A DNA stretch of 64,000 nucleotides from Williamsia soli (GTDB lineage Bacteria > Actinomycetota > Actinomycetes > Mycobacteriales > Mycobacteriaceae), in NCBI RefSeq assembly GCF_017377795.1, contig NZ_JAFRDR010000013.1, positions 1 through 64,000 on the forward strand, read 5' to 3'. A program made the position numbers and the translations under genes. Below, piece after piece: positions 1 to 7,453 of the stretch. Each line of letters starts with the position of its first letter. Position 1 is the first letter of the stretch. The notes beneath the pieces are model-generated. The model was not told where the DNA came from, did no database searches, and was given only the letters and a program-made list of their open reading frames with translations.

Positions 1-941
1 CGCTCAGCCCGCGCCGCCGAGGTGTACACCATCAGACGAGCAGCCTCGATCTTCATCGCCATATCCGCGATCATGAACTCCACACCCTGAAACGAGCTGA
101 TCGACTTCCCGAACTGCTTACGATCCTTCACGTACGCAATCGTCTGATCCAGCGCCCCCTGGGCAATACCGATCGCCTGCGCACCGATCGTCGGACGCGT
201 GTGATCCAACGTCTCCAGAGCCGTCTTGAACCCGGTGCCCGGTGCGCCGATGATCCGATCACCCGGGATCGTGCAGTTCTCGAAATACAACTCCGCAGTC
301 GGCGAACCCTTGATCCCCAGCTTCTTCTCCAACGGCCCGACCGTGAACCCCGGATCGTCCTTGTGCACCATGAACGACGAGATCCCGTTCGCACCCTTGT
401 CCGGATCGGTCACCGCCATCACCGTGTACCAGGTCGACTTGCCACCATTGGTGATCCAGCACTTGCTGCCGTTGAGCACCCAGGTGTCACCGTCCTGCTT
501 CGCCCGGGTCTTCATCGACGCCGCATCCGAACCGGCCTCACGCTCGGACAACGCATACGACGCCATCGCCTCACCCGAAGCGATCGAGGGCAGCACCTGC
601 TGCTTCAGCTCGTCCGAGCCCTTCAGGATCAAACCCATCGTGCCGAGCTTGTTCACCGCCGGGATCAGCGACGCCGACGCATCCACCCGCGCGACCTCCT
701 CGATCACGATGCACGCCGCCACCGAATCGCCACCCTGCCCATCGAACTCCTCGGGCACATGGATCGCGTTGAACCCCGAAGCGGTCAACGCCGCCAAGGC
801 CTCATCGGGAAACCGCGAATTCTCATCCACATCAGCCGCGTACGGCTCGATCTCCTTCTCCGACAGCGCGCGAATCGCCGCACGCAACTCATCGTGCTCC
901 TCACCGAGCTTGAACAAATCGAAATCGGGGTTGCCGGCCAT
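1..941 (-). CDS. Acyl-CoA dehydrogenase, N-terminal part (gene runs off left edge)
   Basis: FAD-dependent acyl-CoA dehydrogenase, which introduces the alpha,beta double bond in the first step of beta-oxidation. About 313 N-terminal residues are visible of the roughly 380-390 usual for the family. They cover the helical N-terminal domain and the middle beta domain, including a YALSEREAGSDAASM stretch and WITNGGKS, both typical of FadE-type enzymes. The ATG at 941 follows an AGGGAG ribosome site. The gene is divergent from the tetR at 1039 and shares a 98-bp region with a strong palindrome, so repression by that TetR is likely. It resembles mycobacterial FadE25-like enzymes (family memory, not a search). 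The C-terminal domain lies outside the window. Confidence 0.93.
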   Translation of the reverse strand, partial: MAGNPDFDLFKLGEEHDELRAAIRALSEKEIEPYAADVDENSRFPDEALAALTASGFNAIHVPEEFDGQGGDSVAACIVIEEVARVDASASLIPAVNKLGTMGLILKGSDELKQQVLPSIASGEAMASYALSEREAGSDAASMKTRAKQDGDTWVLNGSKCWITNGGKSTWYTVMAVTDPDKGANGISSFMVHKDDPGFTVGPLEKKLGIKGSPTAELYFENCTIPGDRIIGAPGTGFKTALETLDHTRPTIGAQAIGIAQGALDQTIAYVKDRKQFGKSISSFQGVEFMIADMAMKIEAARLMVYTSAARAE

Positions 942-983
942 ATGATGTGCTCCCTGGTTGCCTACTGTTTCGAACGCCTTGGT

Positions 984-1017
984 GGTACTCAGTACCATAG
1001 TATCGGTACTGAGTACC
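984..1017. promoter_or_regulatory. TetR-type operator (13-bp inverted repeat)
   Basis: Two perfect complementary 13-bp arms, GGTACTCAGTACC and GGTACTGAGTACC, are separated by 8 bp. Each arm is itself palindromic apart from its central base, so the site looks like two stacked dimer sites. It lies between the divergent acyl-CoA dehydrogenase and tetR starts, 21 bp before the tetR ATG, as expected for an autoregulated TetR operator. Confidence 0.85.
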
Positions 1018-1038
1018 GTTGTCACCAGAGGAGGTCCG

Positions 1039-1710
1039 ATGCCCGATCAGGAACCGGTTCGCGAGCGCCTGGTGAAAGGAGCGCTCGAACTCTTCGAGGA
1101 GCGTGGCTATGACGCAACCAGCGTTGGCGACGTCGCTGCGCGTGCCCAGGTCGGTCGTACGACGTTGTTCCGTTATTTCGGCTCCAAAGAAGCGCTGGTG
1201 TTTCCCGATCACGACCTGCTGATGCAGCAGTGTCAGGACAGACTCTCGGCAGCGGGTCCGTCATCAATGTCGGTCGCCGTCACCGACTGCGCGCGTATTG
1301 TGCTCGACCACTACCTGGCCGAGGACAAGCTGGCACGATCCCGATACCGCCTGACCAGTTCCGTCCCGGCGCTTCGGGATCACGAGATCGCCACCGTCTC
1401 AAGGTATGTCCGGCTGTTCACGAAGTATCTGCAGTCGGCCTCACCTGATGATGCGGCCGGCCAGCTTCGTGCAGAGCTCTTTTCGCACGCGGTGGTCGCC
1501 GCCCACAACCACGTCCTGCGTCGCTGGCTCCGAGGCGAGATCAACGACGCTCGGCACGAACTGACAACAGCGATGGAGACCGCTCAAGTCCTACTGCGTC
1601 CGAGCGACGATCTCGATTCGTCGTCAGCGGTGGTGATCCTGTCGACCAATCGGTCAATCGAGTCACTGCTCCCGCAGCTGCGTCAGGCTCTTGACGACTT
1701 GGAAACTTAG
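1039..1710 (+). CDS. TetR/AcrR family transcriptional regulator
   Basis: A 223-aa regulator with an N-terminal helix-turn-helix (residues about 10-55, containing TSVGDVAARAQVGRTTLFRYF) and a helical ligand-binding C-terminal domain. A longer in-frame reading from 958 exists, but the ATG at 1039 has a GAGGAGG ribosome site directly upstream, and the longer version would run through the operator. It is divergent from an acyl-CoA dehydrogenase gene and probably represses both in response to an acyl-CoA. The ligand is unknown. Confidence 0.9.
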   Translation: MPDQEPVRERLVKGALELFEERGYDATSVGDVAARAQVGRTTLFRYFGSKEALVFPDHDLLMQQCQDRLSAAGPSSMSVAVTDCARIVLDHYLAEDKLARSRYRLTSSVPALRDHEIATVSRYVRLFTKYLQSASPDDAAGQLRAELFSHAVVAAHNHVLRRWLRGEINDARHELTTAMETAQVLLRPSDDLDSSSAVVILSTNRSIESLLPQLRQALDDLET

Positions 1711-1839
1711 TTCACGTCGGTAGTAGCAAATGCAGACAACAGGCTTCTGCGCTGACTGGATTTAGCGCAGTACTCCCGAGCAAGCTCACAGTTGCGAATC
1801 GACCGCCCGGACGACGTCTGCCGGCTGAGCACGAGCGGT

Positions 1840-1874
1840 GAGACCCCGACCCTCCGCAACCGGGTCGGGGTCTC
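1840..1874. terminator. Bidirectional hairpin terminator
   Basis: Perfect 13-bp stem (GAGACCCCGACCC / GGGTCGGGGTCTC) with a 9-nt loop, lying between the convergent tetR (1039-1710) and ridA-like (1890-2300) genes, so it can serve both strands. Confidence 0.8.
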
Positions 1875-1889
1875 CTCGTTCGGCAATGG

Positions 1890-2300
1890 TCAGTCGAGGA
1901 TCGCTGTGGCCTCGACTTCCACGAGCACATCGGGTTCGAAGAGATAGTCGACTCCGATCAACGAAGCTGGTGGCATCGGAAGCGCGAGTCCGATCTCATC
2001 GGCGACACGTTCGACGCCGGCCATGAACTCTCCGATCTTCTCCGGCGTCCAGTGTGTGACGTAGAACGTCAGTCGCAGGACGTCGCTGAACGTGGCTCCT
2101 GCGCCGGCCAGCCCTGTCGCCGTGTTGCGCAGCGCCTGCTCGACCTGTCCTGCCAGGTCGCCTGAAGCGACGGGTGAACCATCGGCCAGGCGGGCGATCT
2201 GCCCGCTGACGTGCACGTGGCGCGATCCCGTGCCCACTGCGACGTGGTGGTATGGCGTGGGTTGTGTCATGCCATCGGGGGTCGAGTAATTGACGGGCAC
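1890..2300 (-). CDS. RidA family (YjgF/YER057c) protein
   Basis: A 136-aa member of the RidA/YjgF/UK114 family, whose best-known members hydrolyse reactive enamine/imine intermediates in amino-acid metabolism. The single small domain shows HVHVSGQIARLADG near the N-terminus and ends in a VLVEVEATAIL strand, a classic RidA C-terminus; length is normal. The GTG at 2300 is preferred because AAGGAG precedes it; the longer reading frame to 2417 would run across the divergent promoter. It is divergent from an HxlR regulator that probably controls it. The arginine that binds the substrate carboxylate in canonical RidA was not identified, so a different substrate or degradative role is possible. Confidence 0.87.
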   Translation of the reverse strand: MPVNYSTPDGMTQPTPYHHVAVGTGSRHVHVSGQIARLADGSPVASGDLAGQVEQALRNTATGLAGAGATFSDVLRLTFYVTHWTPEKIGEFMAGVERVADEIGLALPMPPASLIGVDYLFEPDVLVEVEATAILD

Positions 2301-2325
2301 GCTGTTCTCCTTGGTGTGTTCCAGT

Positions 2326-2344
2326 AGGTATATCGTTGATACCT
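2326..2344. promoter_or_regulatory. Candidate HxlR operator
   Basis: Inverted repeat AGGTAT-N7-ATACCT in the 79-bp gap between the divergent RidA-like and HxlR-type genes. HxlR regulators usually bind such palindromes in their own divergent promoters; assignment by position only. Confidence 0.55.
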
Positions 2345-2379
2345 GGTACACAAAGGGCACTTCAAGGAGACGTGGTTTC

Positions 2380-2760
2380 ATGACCGATACCCCCGGCACG
2401 GCGGTCGAGCTGACCATCAGCGCGCCACACCGCGAGTTACTCGATCAAGTGCTCGACAAGTGGTCTTTGGCGGTGCTCAACGAACTCTGCGAGCGCCCCT
2501 GCCGGTTCAACAACCTGCGACGGGCGATCCCGACCGTCACTCAGAAGTCGCTGACCGCAACACTCCGCAAGCTCGAACGGAACGGGATCATCGAGAGGGT
2601 GCTGCTGAGTTCACGCCCGGTCGCGGTCGAGTATCGGATCACCCCGCTGGGCAAAACACTCCGGCCGCCGATCGACGTGATCCTGCACTGGGCAACCGTG
2701 CACATGCCGGCCATCGAACGCGCTCGCGAAAGTTTTGACGCTGCCGAGGACGGCGCATAG
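2380..2760 (+). CDS. HxlR family winged-helix transcriptional regulator
   Basis: A 126-aa single-domain regulator with the HxlR pattern: DKWSLAVLNELCERPCRFNNLRRAI (split: DKWSLAVLNELC then RFNNLRRAI), then a recognition helix (TQKSLTATLRKLERNGIIER) and a wing (VEYRITPLGKTL). The ATG at 2380 has AAGGAGA upstream and excludes 30 unlikely residues of a longer frame from 2290. It lies divergent to the RidA-like gene with an inverted repeat between them, so local control is likely. Members often sense reactive electrophiles; the signal here is unknown. Confidence 0.9.
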   Translation: MTDTPGTAVELTISAPHRELLDQVLDKWSLAVLNELCERPCRFNNLRRAIPTVTQKSLTATLRKLERNGIIERVLLSSRPVAVEYRITPLGKTLRPPIDVILHWATVHMPAIERARESFDAAEDGA

Positions 2761-2796
2761 CCGCTGCTGCTCAGACTCGGGGGTGCCCTAGAGACC

Positions 2797-2834
2797 GCTA
2801 TGCCCCGCCTCTGTCACAGAGTGCGGGGCATAGC
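2797..2834. terminator. Hairpin terminator
   Basis: Perfect 12-bp stem GCTATGCCCCGC / GCGGGGCATAGC with a 14-nt loop, 36 bp after the HxlR stop and 25 bp beyond the end of the minus-strand micropeptide frame at 2859-2945. It can end transcription from both sides. Confidence 0.75.
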
Positions 2835-2858
2835 AGTGTCGTTCGCGTCAGCGAAGCG

Positions 2859-2945
2859 TCAGCCGAGCAGACCGCTCAGGGACTCTGCGTTGTCAATGAG
2901 GAACTGAAAGATGTCGAGCAAAGCGATTTCGAAGGTCGAAGTCAT
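2859..2945 (-). CDS. Candidate 28-aa hydrophobic micropeptide
   Basis: A 29-codon frame (28 aa) starting at ATG 2945, preceded by GAAAGG, with 20 of 27 sense codons after the start ending in G or C, and followed by the hairpin at 2797-2834. The product is helical-looking and rich in Leu, Ile and Phe with four acidic residues and no basic ones (it contains STFEIALLDIFQFLID). It resembles the micropeptide at 22625-22714 in length, in an ST near the N-terminus, and in an L-[LF]-D-[IV] core. No function is known; it could be a membrane-active or anchor peptide, or a chance frame. Confidence 0.45.
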   Translation of the reverse strand: MTSTFEIALLDIFQFLIDNAESLSGLLG

Positions 2946-3460
2946 CGTAGATACCTTTCGTGTGTTCGTATTGTTCCGCAGCCGAGGTCGACAACGGTCG
3001 AGGACGGCCAGGCCCTACAGCAGGCCCTGCGTCATCGGAACCGATTGTGGCACTTTTTCGTTCGCCGTGCATGCAGCTGCCTCACAAACACGACCCGACC
3101 TGACCTGAGCGAATTATGTTGTTAGACAATGTATTAACTATTCATGTATCGACCGGTACACCGAAATGAGACCTCCAGTGTGCCTACTCTTGGCGAAGAC
3201 GTCACCTCTACGTCATACAACGTTCGCCGCGCCGTGGGGTGCGAAGCAACGCATTTCCGCGACTGCCGCGGAGTAGTGGAGCTGTTCGTCCGGACACCTG
3301 TTCGCCCGGTGTTCACATCGCGGTACCGATCAATCATTCATCGAGCAACAGTCGCCGCCTACCGTGACCACCAGCAAGACACGATCGTGAAGACAGATGC
3401 GATTGCCGACTGCGTGTCAGTCGATTCCCAGTCATTCGTTCGCCTTCTGGAGGCCCCGTT
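2946..3460. other. 515-bp intergenic region, AT-richer than its surroundings
   Basis: No convincing gene. The centre (about 3105-3150) is notably A/T-rich around TATGTTGTTAGACAATGTAT, unlike the high-GC neighbours, and could hold promoters for the micropeptide (minus) and the secreted hydrolase (plus). The short frames here have poor codon use and no ribosome sites. Confidence 0.5.
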
Positions 3461-4387
3461 TTGTATAGATCAGCGATCGCTGCCGCATGCCTCAGTGTCG
3501 CCGCGGCCGGAACTCTGGTGAGCACGTCGATGTCGGCCGCAACGCCGGCCGCACAAGGTTCATGCCCCGAGCAGGTCACGTTCGCAGTAGGCGGCACCGG
3601 AGACACCCATTCGCAACACGTTCCGGGCGTTCCGGCAGGCCCACGCGAGAACATCGACTATCCCGCGTCCATTCGACCGATCGGCGTGGTCACCGGCAAC
3701 GAGTCGATCTTGGTCGGCACCGATGAGCTCGACTCACGAGCACGGTCTTACCGCACCCGCTGCCCAGACACCCACATCAATGCCCAGGGATACAGCCTGG
3801 GGGCCGTTGTGGTCGGGGCAGTCTGCGACCGATGGCAGATCGACACCGTGATGAGCCACAACACCGAGTGCACCACCGTCGGCAACCCCAGCCGCCCCCA
3901 GCGAGATGGGACGTCCGGCATCTTGGGACAGATCCCACCGATCGTGCCCGGATTGGCGGTCGACCGACAGAAAAATTCCGGCCCGATTCCTGTCACCGAC
4001 GTCTGCAACTCGAACGACATCATCTGCAACGCACCCAATCCCGTCGTCAACCCGCTCGAGTTCGCCAACGGAATCCTCGGCTACTACGAGGGCGACCATG
4101 GCTACGCCCAACCCATTCCGAACAACCCTGGTGACTACGTGTACTACCAGCAGCCCCGCATCGAAGGTGCGCGGCCGACGACACCCGCACTGCAGTCTCT
4201 ACCTACCGTCCCGGCTGTCCTTGATGCCGTCGAACAGGGGCACTGGCCTGCGCCCGCCGACACCATCTCGCCGACCATGGACTCCCCAAATCCGACCGCA
4301 CCGCACGTTCCCTGGGCTCCGCCGGAACTCGTCGACGCCGCATTCCGCGTAGCCGCCGCGTTGGCAGCAAACGTCATCGACGAATAG
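3461..4387 (+). CDS. Secreted PE-PPE/cutinase-like serine hydrolase
   Basis: A 308-aa exported alpha/beta hydrolase. Residues 1-25 form a signal peptide ending near SMSA. The nucleophile elbow is GYSLGA with Ser112; a likely Asp186 (in SNDIICN) and His213 (in DHGYAQP) complete the triad in the spacing of cutinase and PE-PPE-domain (PF08237) esterases. Cys-rich segments fit disulfides outside the cell. The TTG at 3461 is chosen because TGGAGG lies 8 nt upstream and it gives a clean signal peptide. The gene is monocistronic and followed by a strong terminator. Likely substrates are esters of lipids or polyesters; this cannot be narrowed from sequence. Confidence 0.8.
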   Translation: MYRSAIAAACLSVAAAGTLVSTSMSAATPAAQGSCPEQVTFAVGGTGDTHSQHVPGVPAGPRENIDYPASIRPIGVVTGNESILVGTDELDSRARSYRTRCPDTHINAQGYSLGAVVVGAVCDRWQIDTVMSHNTECTTVGNPSRPQRDGTSGILGQIPPIVPGLAVDRQKNSGPIPVTDVCNSNDIICNAPNPVVNPLEFANGILGYYEGDHGYAQPIPNNPGDYVYYQQPRIEGARPTTPALQSLPTVPAVLDAVEQGHWPAPADTISPTMDSPNPTAPHVPWAPPELVDAAFRVAAALAANVIDE

Positions 4388-4403
4388 ACCTCACCCGGAC
4401 TCT

Positions 4404-4445
4404 GATCGTCACGCCGGGCCATGATCTGGTCCCGGCGTGACGATC
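4404..4445. terminator. Bidirectional hairpin terminator
   Basis: Perfect 15-bp stem (GATCGTCACGCCGGG / CCCGGCGTGACGATC) with a 12-nt loop, between the convergent hydrolase gene (ending 4387) and the end of the lanthipeptide operon (4451). Confidence 0.85.
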
Positions 4446-4450
4446 GGGCG

Positions 4451-4702
4451 CTACTTCTTGAGCAGTGACGCCAGGTGGGTCGCCGACTTCAGTCCGAGTC
4501 GTGGTTCTGCCTTACGGATTTCCGCGATCGCATCGACCTGCTTGTTCGGCGGGATGCCGGCGGCTTGAAGCACTCCCTCGGCCCAGGTGATCGCGCGGTT
4601 GATCGCTTCGGTAGCGTCGGGACCCTGCCCGGTTCCGAAGACCTCCACGATTTCTTCCCGAGGGTTGCGGTGGTCACCGACGATCAGGTTTTTCAACGAC
4701 AT
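4451..4702 (-). CDS. 83-aa protein of unknown function, last gene of the lanthipeptide operon
   Basis: A soluble, mostly helical 83-aa protein with a GGAGA ribosome site before the ATG at 4702. It has no signal peptide, no Cys and no membrane segment; it ends in ATHLASLLKK. I do not recognise the family. It lies 59 bp downstream of the ABC permease in the same direction and before the terminator at 4404-4445, so it may belong to the operon. Candidate roles are immunity or an accessory factor, but an unrelated small protein is equally possible. It lacks the Ser/Thr/Cys-rich C-terminus needed for a third precursor. Confidence 0.7.
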   Translation of the reverse strand: MSLKNLIVGDHRNPREEIVEVFGTGQGPDATEAINRAITWAEGVLQAAGIPPNKQVDAIAEIRKAEPRLGLKSATHLASLLKK

Positions 4703-4761
4703 CGTGTCTCCTTCGTGTTGGTAGACATGCGATCTGCACGTCAGATCTGAATATCGGGTGT

Positions 4762-5616
4762 TCAGTAGCCCCGCGCGGCTCGTCGTTGCGCGAGAGCTTC
4801 GAGTCGGGCACCCGATTGGCGGCGGGTCATCACCCGCAACGCCCGCGGCGCGAGGATGAGACCCAGCGCCGCCCATGCCACGGGTACTCCGATGGCCGTC
4901 ACGGCCTGACCGGCACTGTCGAACGTGGTCCCAGGGACCAGCGTGACCCGTGACAACAATCCCAGCCAGTAGACCGGGAAAACCTTGATCGGCACCGTCA
5001 GCCAATCCGGCATCGATGCGATCGAGAAGAAGATGCCCGACACGGACATCAGGGCATACGCCACCAACGAGATCGGGAAGATCGCGAGCGGCGACTTGAT
5101 CAGACTGCCGACCACCGAGCCCATGGGCACCGTCGCGAACAGGGTCAGCACCGCCACCCCGGTGAGTGCCGCCCAGCCCAGGATGGTCCCGGGGAGGATC
5201 GGTGCGACGAAGATGTCCGCCGGGATGAGCAGTAGCAGCGCGGTGACCACGCCGGTGACCCACAGACTCAACGTCTTTCCGACGAGGTAGCCCGCCAAAC
5301 CGTAGGGCAGGGTCCGCACCCTGAGCATGGTCCCGTCGTCCTGTTCTGCGACGAGCTCACCGCAGATTCCCACGAATCCGCCGACGAACAGCGACGCCGC
5401 CGCGATCCCGGCCAACATGCCGGTGGCACCCTGACCGCCCAGGAAGTCGCTGACGTCGACGTTGAGGAAGACCACCACCAGCACCGCCGGGACGATGAGA
5501 TGCCCCAGAGCGCTCGGCCGGGTGAAGCGGTTGATGATCTCGACCTTGGCCTGCAACGCACCGAATTTCAGGACCCTGAGCTGTGTGGAGCCCGGTGCCA
5601 TCGTGGTGGCAGTCAT
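4762..5616 (-). CDS. ABC-2 type transporter permease (lanthipeptide export/immunity)
   Basis: A 284-aa integral membrane protein with about six hydrophobic segments (for example LIVPAVLVVVFLNVDV and VVTALLLLIPADIFVAPIL), matching the ABC-2 permease family of drug and peptide exporters. Its ATG overlaps the stop of the ATPase gene (ATGA), so the two are translationally coupled and form one transporter. It sits downstream of the modification and maturation genes, fitting export of, or self-protection against, the finished lanthipeptide. Confidence 0.87.
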   Translation of the reverse strand: MTATTMAPGSTQLRVLKFGALQAKVEIINRFTRPSALGHLIVPAVLVVVFLNVDVSDFLGGQGATGMLAGIAAASLFVGGFVGICGELVAEQDDGTMLRVRTLPYGLAGYLVGKTLSLWVTGVVTALLLLIPADIFVAPILPGTILGWAALTGVAVLTLFATVPMGSVVGSLIKSPLAIFPISLVAYALMSVSGIFFSIASMPDWLTVPIKVFPVYWLGLLSRVTLVPGTTFDSAGQAVTAIGVPVAWAALGLILAPRALRVMTRRQSGARLEALAQRRAARGY

Positions 5617-6524
5617 CGCTGTACCTCCCCGTTGTCTTCACGCACGATCGAGAGATAGACCTGTTCGAGGGTGCCGCGGCGCACCTCCAGGTCCCAGGCG
5701 TGCTCGCTGCCGGTCACCAGGTCGCGAACCAGTGCATCCGAGTCGGCCACCGTCCGGCGTTGCGGGCCCTGCGCCGACATCCACGTGACGGTGCTGGTCG
5801 ACGCCAGCGTCGACCGCAGTTCGGTCGGACTGCCATCGGCAACCACCTGACCGCGGTTGAGGATGATGATCCGCTCGCACATCTCTTCGGCCTCGTGCAG
5901 ATTGTGGGTGGCCCAGATGATGGTGGTGCTCTGCGCCAGATTGTGGATGAGTTCGTAGAAGGACTGTCGTATCTCCGGATCGAAACCGGTTGTCGGTTCG
6001 TCGAGGAACAGTAGTTCCGGACGGCTGATGAGCGCCGCCGCCACGTCGACCCGCCGCCGCTGACCGCCCGACAGTGACCTGATCTGCTGACCGGCACGGT
6101 CCCCTAGTTCCACTGCCGCAAGCAGTTCGGGGACGGGCCAGAGGTCGGTCACCCCGGCGGCGCGATGGGCCGCACTCACGTACCGCAGAAAGTCGGCGAC
6201 TTTCCAGGTCCCGTGATCCCGCCAGGCCTGCAACACCACGCCCAGCCGCGACCTCCATTGTTCCGGTGCGCTGTCGGGCTGGTGTCCGAGCACGGACACC
6301 TGACCGCCGGACGGACGGCGCATGCCTTCGAGGATCTCGATCAGGGTGGATTTGCCTGCGCCGTTGGGCCCCAGTACCGCCACCTTCTGCCCGGCCGGTA
6401 TGTCGAACGTCAGATCATCGAGAACATCCGTTGTCCCGTACCGCATTCGGAGGCCGTCAACGCGGATCGCGGCGGCGCCCTTCGCCACGGAGTCGATCAT
6501 GTCTGCTGTCATCGAGCTGCTCAT
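5613..6524 (-). CDS. ABC transporter ATP-binding protein (lanthipeptide export/immunity)
   Basis: A 303-aa ATPase with Walker A GPNGAGKST, signature LSGGQRRR, Walker B LLFLDEPT and an H-loop WATHN. The order and the C-terminal extension are those of DrrA-like ATPases that partner ABC-2 permeases. The ATG at 6524 overlaps the stop of the upstream gene (ATGA) and its own stop overlaps the permease start, giving a tightly coupled pair. It should energise export of the modified peptide or resistance to it. Confidence 0.92.
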   Translation of the reverse strand: MSSSMTADMIDSVAKGAAAIRVDGLRMRYGTTDVLDDLTFDIPAGQKVAVLGPNGAGKSTLIEILEGMRRPSGGQVSVLGHQPDSAPEQWRSRLGVVLQAWRDHGTWKVADFLRYVSAAHRAAGVTDLWPVPELLAAVELGDRAGQQIRSLSGGQRRRVDVAAALISRPELLFLDEPTTGFDPEIRQSFYELIHNLAQSTTIIWATHNLHEAEEMCERIIILNRGQVVADGSPTELRSTLASTSTVTWMSAQGPQRRTVADSDALVRDLVTGSEHAWDLEVRRGTLEQVYLSIVREDNGEVQR

Positions 6525-7453
6525 GGTGGTGTCCCATCGGTGGCTTGATGTTGGTGCTCGGCCGGTGGCTGCCCGCGCTCGAGCAGCCATGTCACGAAAG
6601 GCGCCAGCGTGGCGCAGTGTGCGGTACTTGCGGTGGTGACGGAGAAGTCGATCATGTGCAGTGCGATACGCGCGGCGGCCACGGCGCCGAGTACCGCCTG
6701 ATCCAAGACGCGATCAGACTCCGAGCTGTAGCCCGCGATCAATGCCTCGGCCGCCCGAGGGTACGCGTCCGGGTGATCACACCCGTTCGCTCGCGCCGTG
6801 AACTCGAACTCCGTCAGCTCCCCGACCATCCACCCCAGATCCAATTCCGGTGATCCCGAGCAGATCTCAGGTCCGATGACCACTTCTACGAATGTGTGAT
6901 CCGAATCCGCGACAACGGACCCCAGGCTGAATCCGCCATGGCACAGCACAGCCGTGCCCCGCTCGGCGGCGGCGTCGGCCACGGACTGCAGACGCGCAAC
7001 CGCTTTCGGCGACAGCCATCCGACGGCGGCAGCAGCTGGGCCGGCGGGCTCGGCAAGGTAGCGGCGCAGCCGTTCTACGTGCGGACTGACGTCACCGATG
7101 GGCGGCGGAGCACTCCGGTGCAGGGTTGCCAGCAGGCGCCCGAGGTCCGTCATGGTCGACAGTCCGGCGCCCCCGGGCAGAAAGGCCGGTGCCACCTGCG
7201 GCCACAACTGCGTGGCGAGTTGTTCGTCGCCTCGCAACGAACACCGTTGCGAATCACTCGATGTCGACGCGGACGTCCACACGAGGTGAACCTGCCCGGA
7301 CGGCGCCACCGGCGGTGTCACCGCCTGCGAAGCCCGATCACGCGTGGCGTCGCGGTACGTCCTGGTCAGCACGAACCCGTCCTCGTCGCGCGCCAGTTGC
7401 TGCCACCACACCGCGGTGTCGAATTCCCAGACGATCGTCTGCGCGGCGGTCAT
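6521..7453 (-). CDS. Degenerate aminoglycoside-phosphotransferase-like protein of the lanthipeptide cluster
   Basis: A 310-aa protein with an APH/choline-kinase-like C-terminal lobe in which the catalytic signature is decayed. The usual HGDxxxxN loop reads HGGFSLGS, and the metal-binding segment IDWE is replaced by IGPE, followed by a recognisable DLGWMVGE. The catalytic Asp and metal Asp are therefore absent, so phosphorylation is unlikely. It overlaps its neighbours on both sides (ATGA). Class V lanthipeptide systems need a third protein (LanX) besides kinase and lyase; this may fill that role or help bind the leader. That assignment is inference; only the fold resemblance is visible. Confidence 0.65.
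   Translation of the reverse strand: MTAAQTIVWEFDTAVWWQQLARDEDGFVLTRTYRDATRDRASQAVTPPVAPSGQVHLVWTSASTSSDSQRCSLRGDEQLATQLWPQVAPAFLPGGAGLSTMTDLGRLLATLHRSAPPPIGDVSPHVERLRRYLAEPAGPAAAAVGWLSPKAVARLQSVADAAAERGTAVLCHGGFSLGSVVADSDHTFVEVVIGPEICSGSPELDLGWMVGELTEFEFTARANGCDHPDAYPRAAEALIAGYSSESDRVLDQAVLGAVAAARIALHMIDFSVTTASTAHCATLAPFVTWLLERGQPPAEHQHQATDGTPP

Noticed and set aside
958-1038. Extended N-terminus of the first TetR
   Set aside because: It would translate the operator palindrome and lacks a ribosome site, whereas ATG 1039 has GAGGAGG.
201-1112. Antisense frame opposite the acyl-CoA dehydrogenase
   Set aside because: The minus-strand reading has clear acyl-CoA dehydrogenase motifs; this one is a codon-bias shadow.
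3144-3521. Possible 125-aa gene in the AT-richer gap before the secreted hydrolase
   Set aside because: No ribosome site, no family resemblance, and it overlaps the start of a better-supported exported hydrolase.
4451-4702. Third lanthipeptide precursor
   Set aside because: The protein lacks Cys and a Ser/Thr-rich C-terminal core and does not share the leader pattern of the two real precursors.
6521-7453. Antibiotic-resistance aminoglycoside phosphotransferase
   Set aside because: The catalytic and metal aspartates are missing, and the gene is embedded in the lanthipeptide operon.
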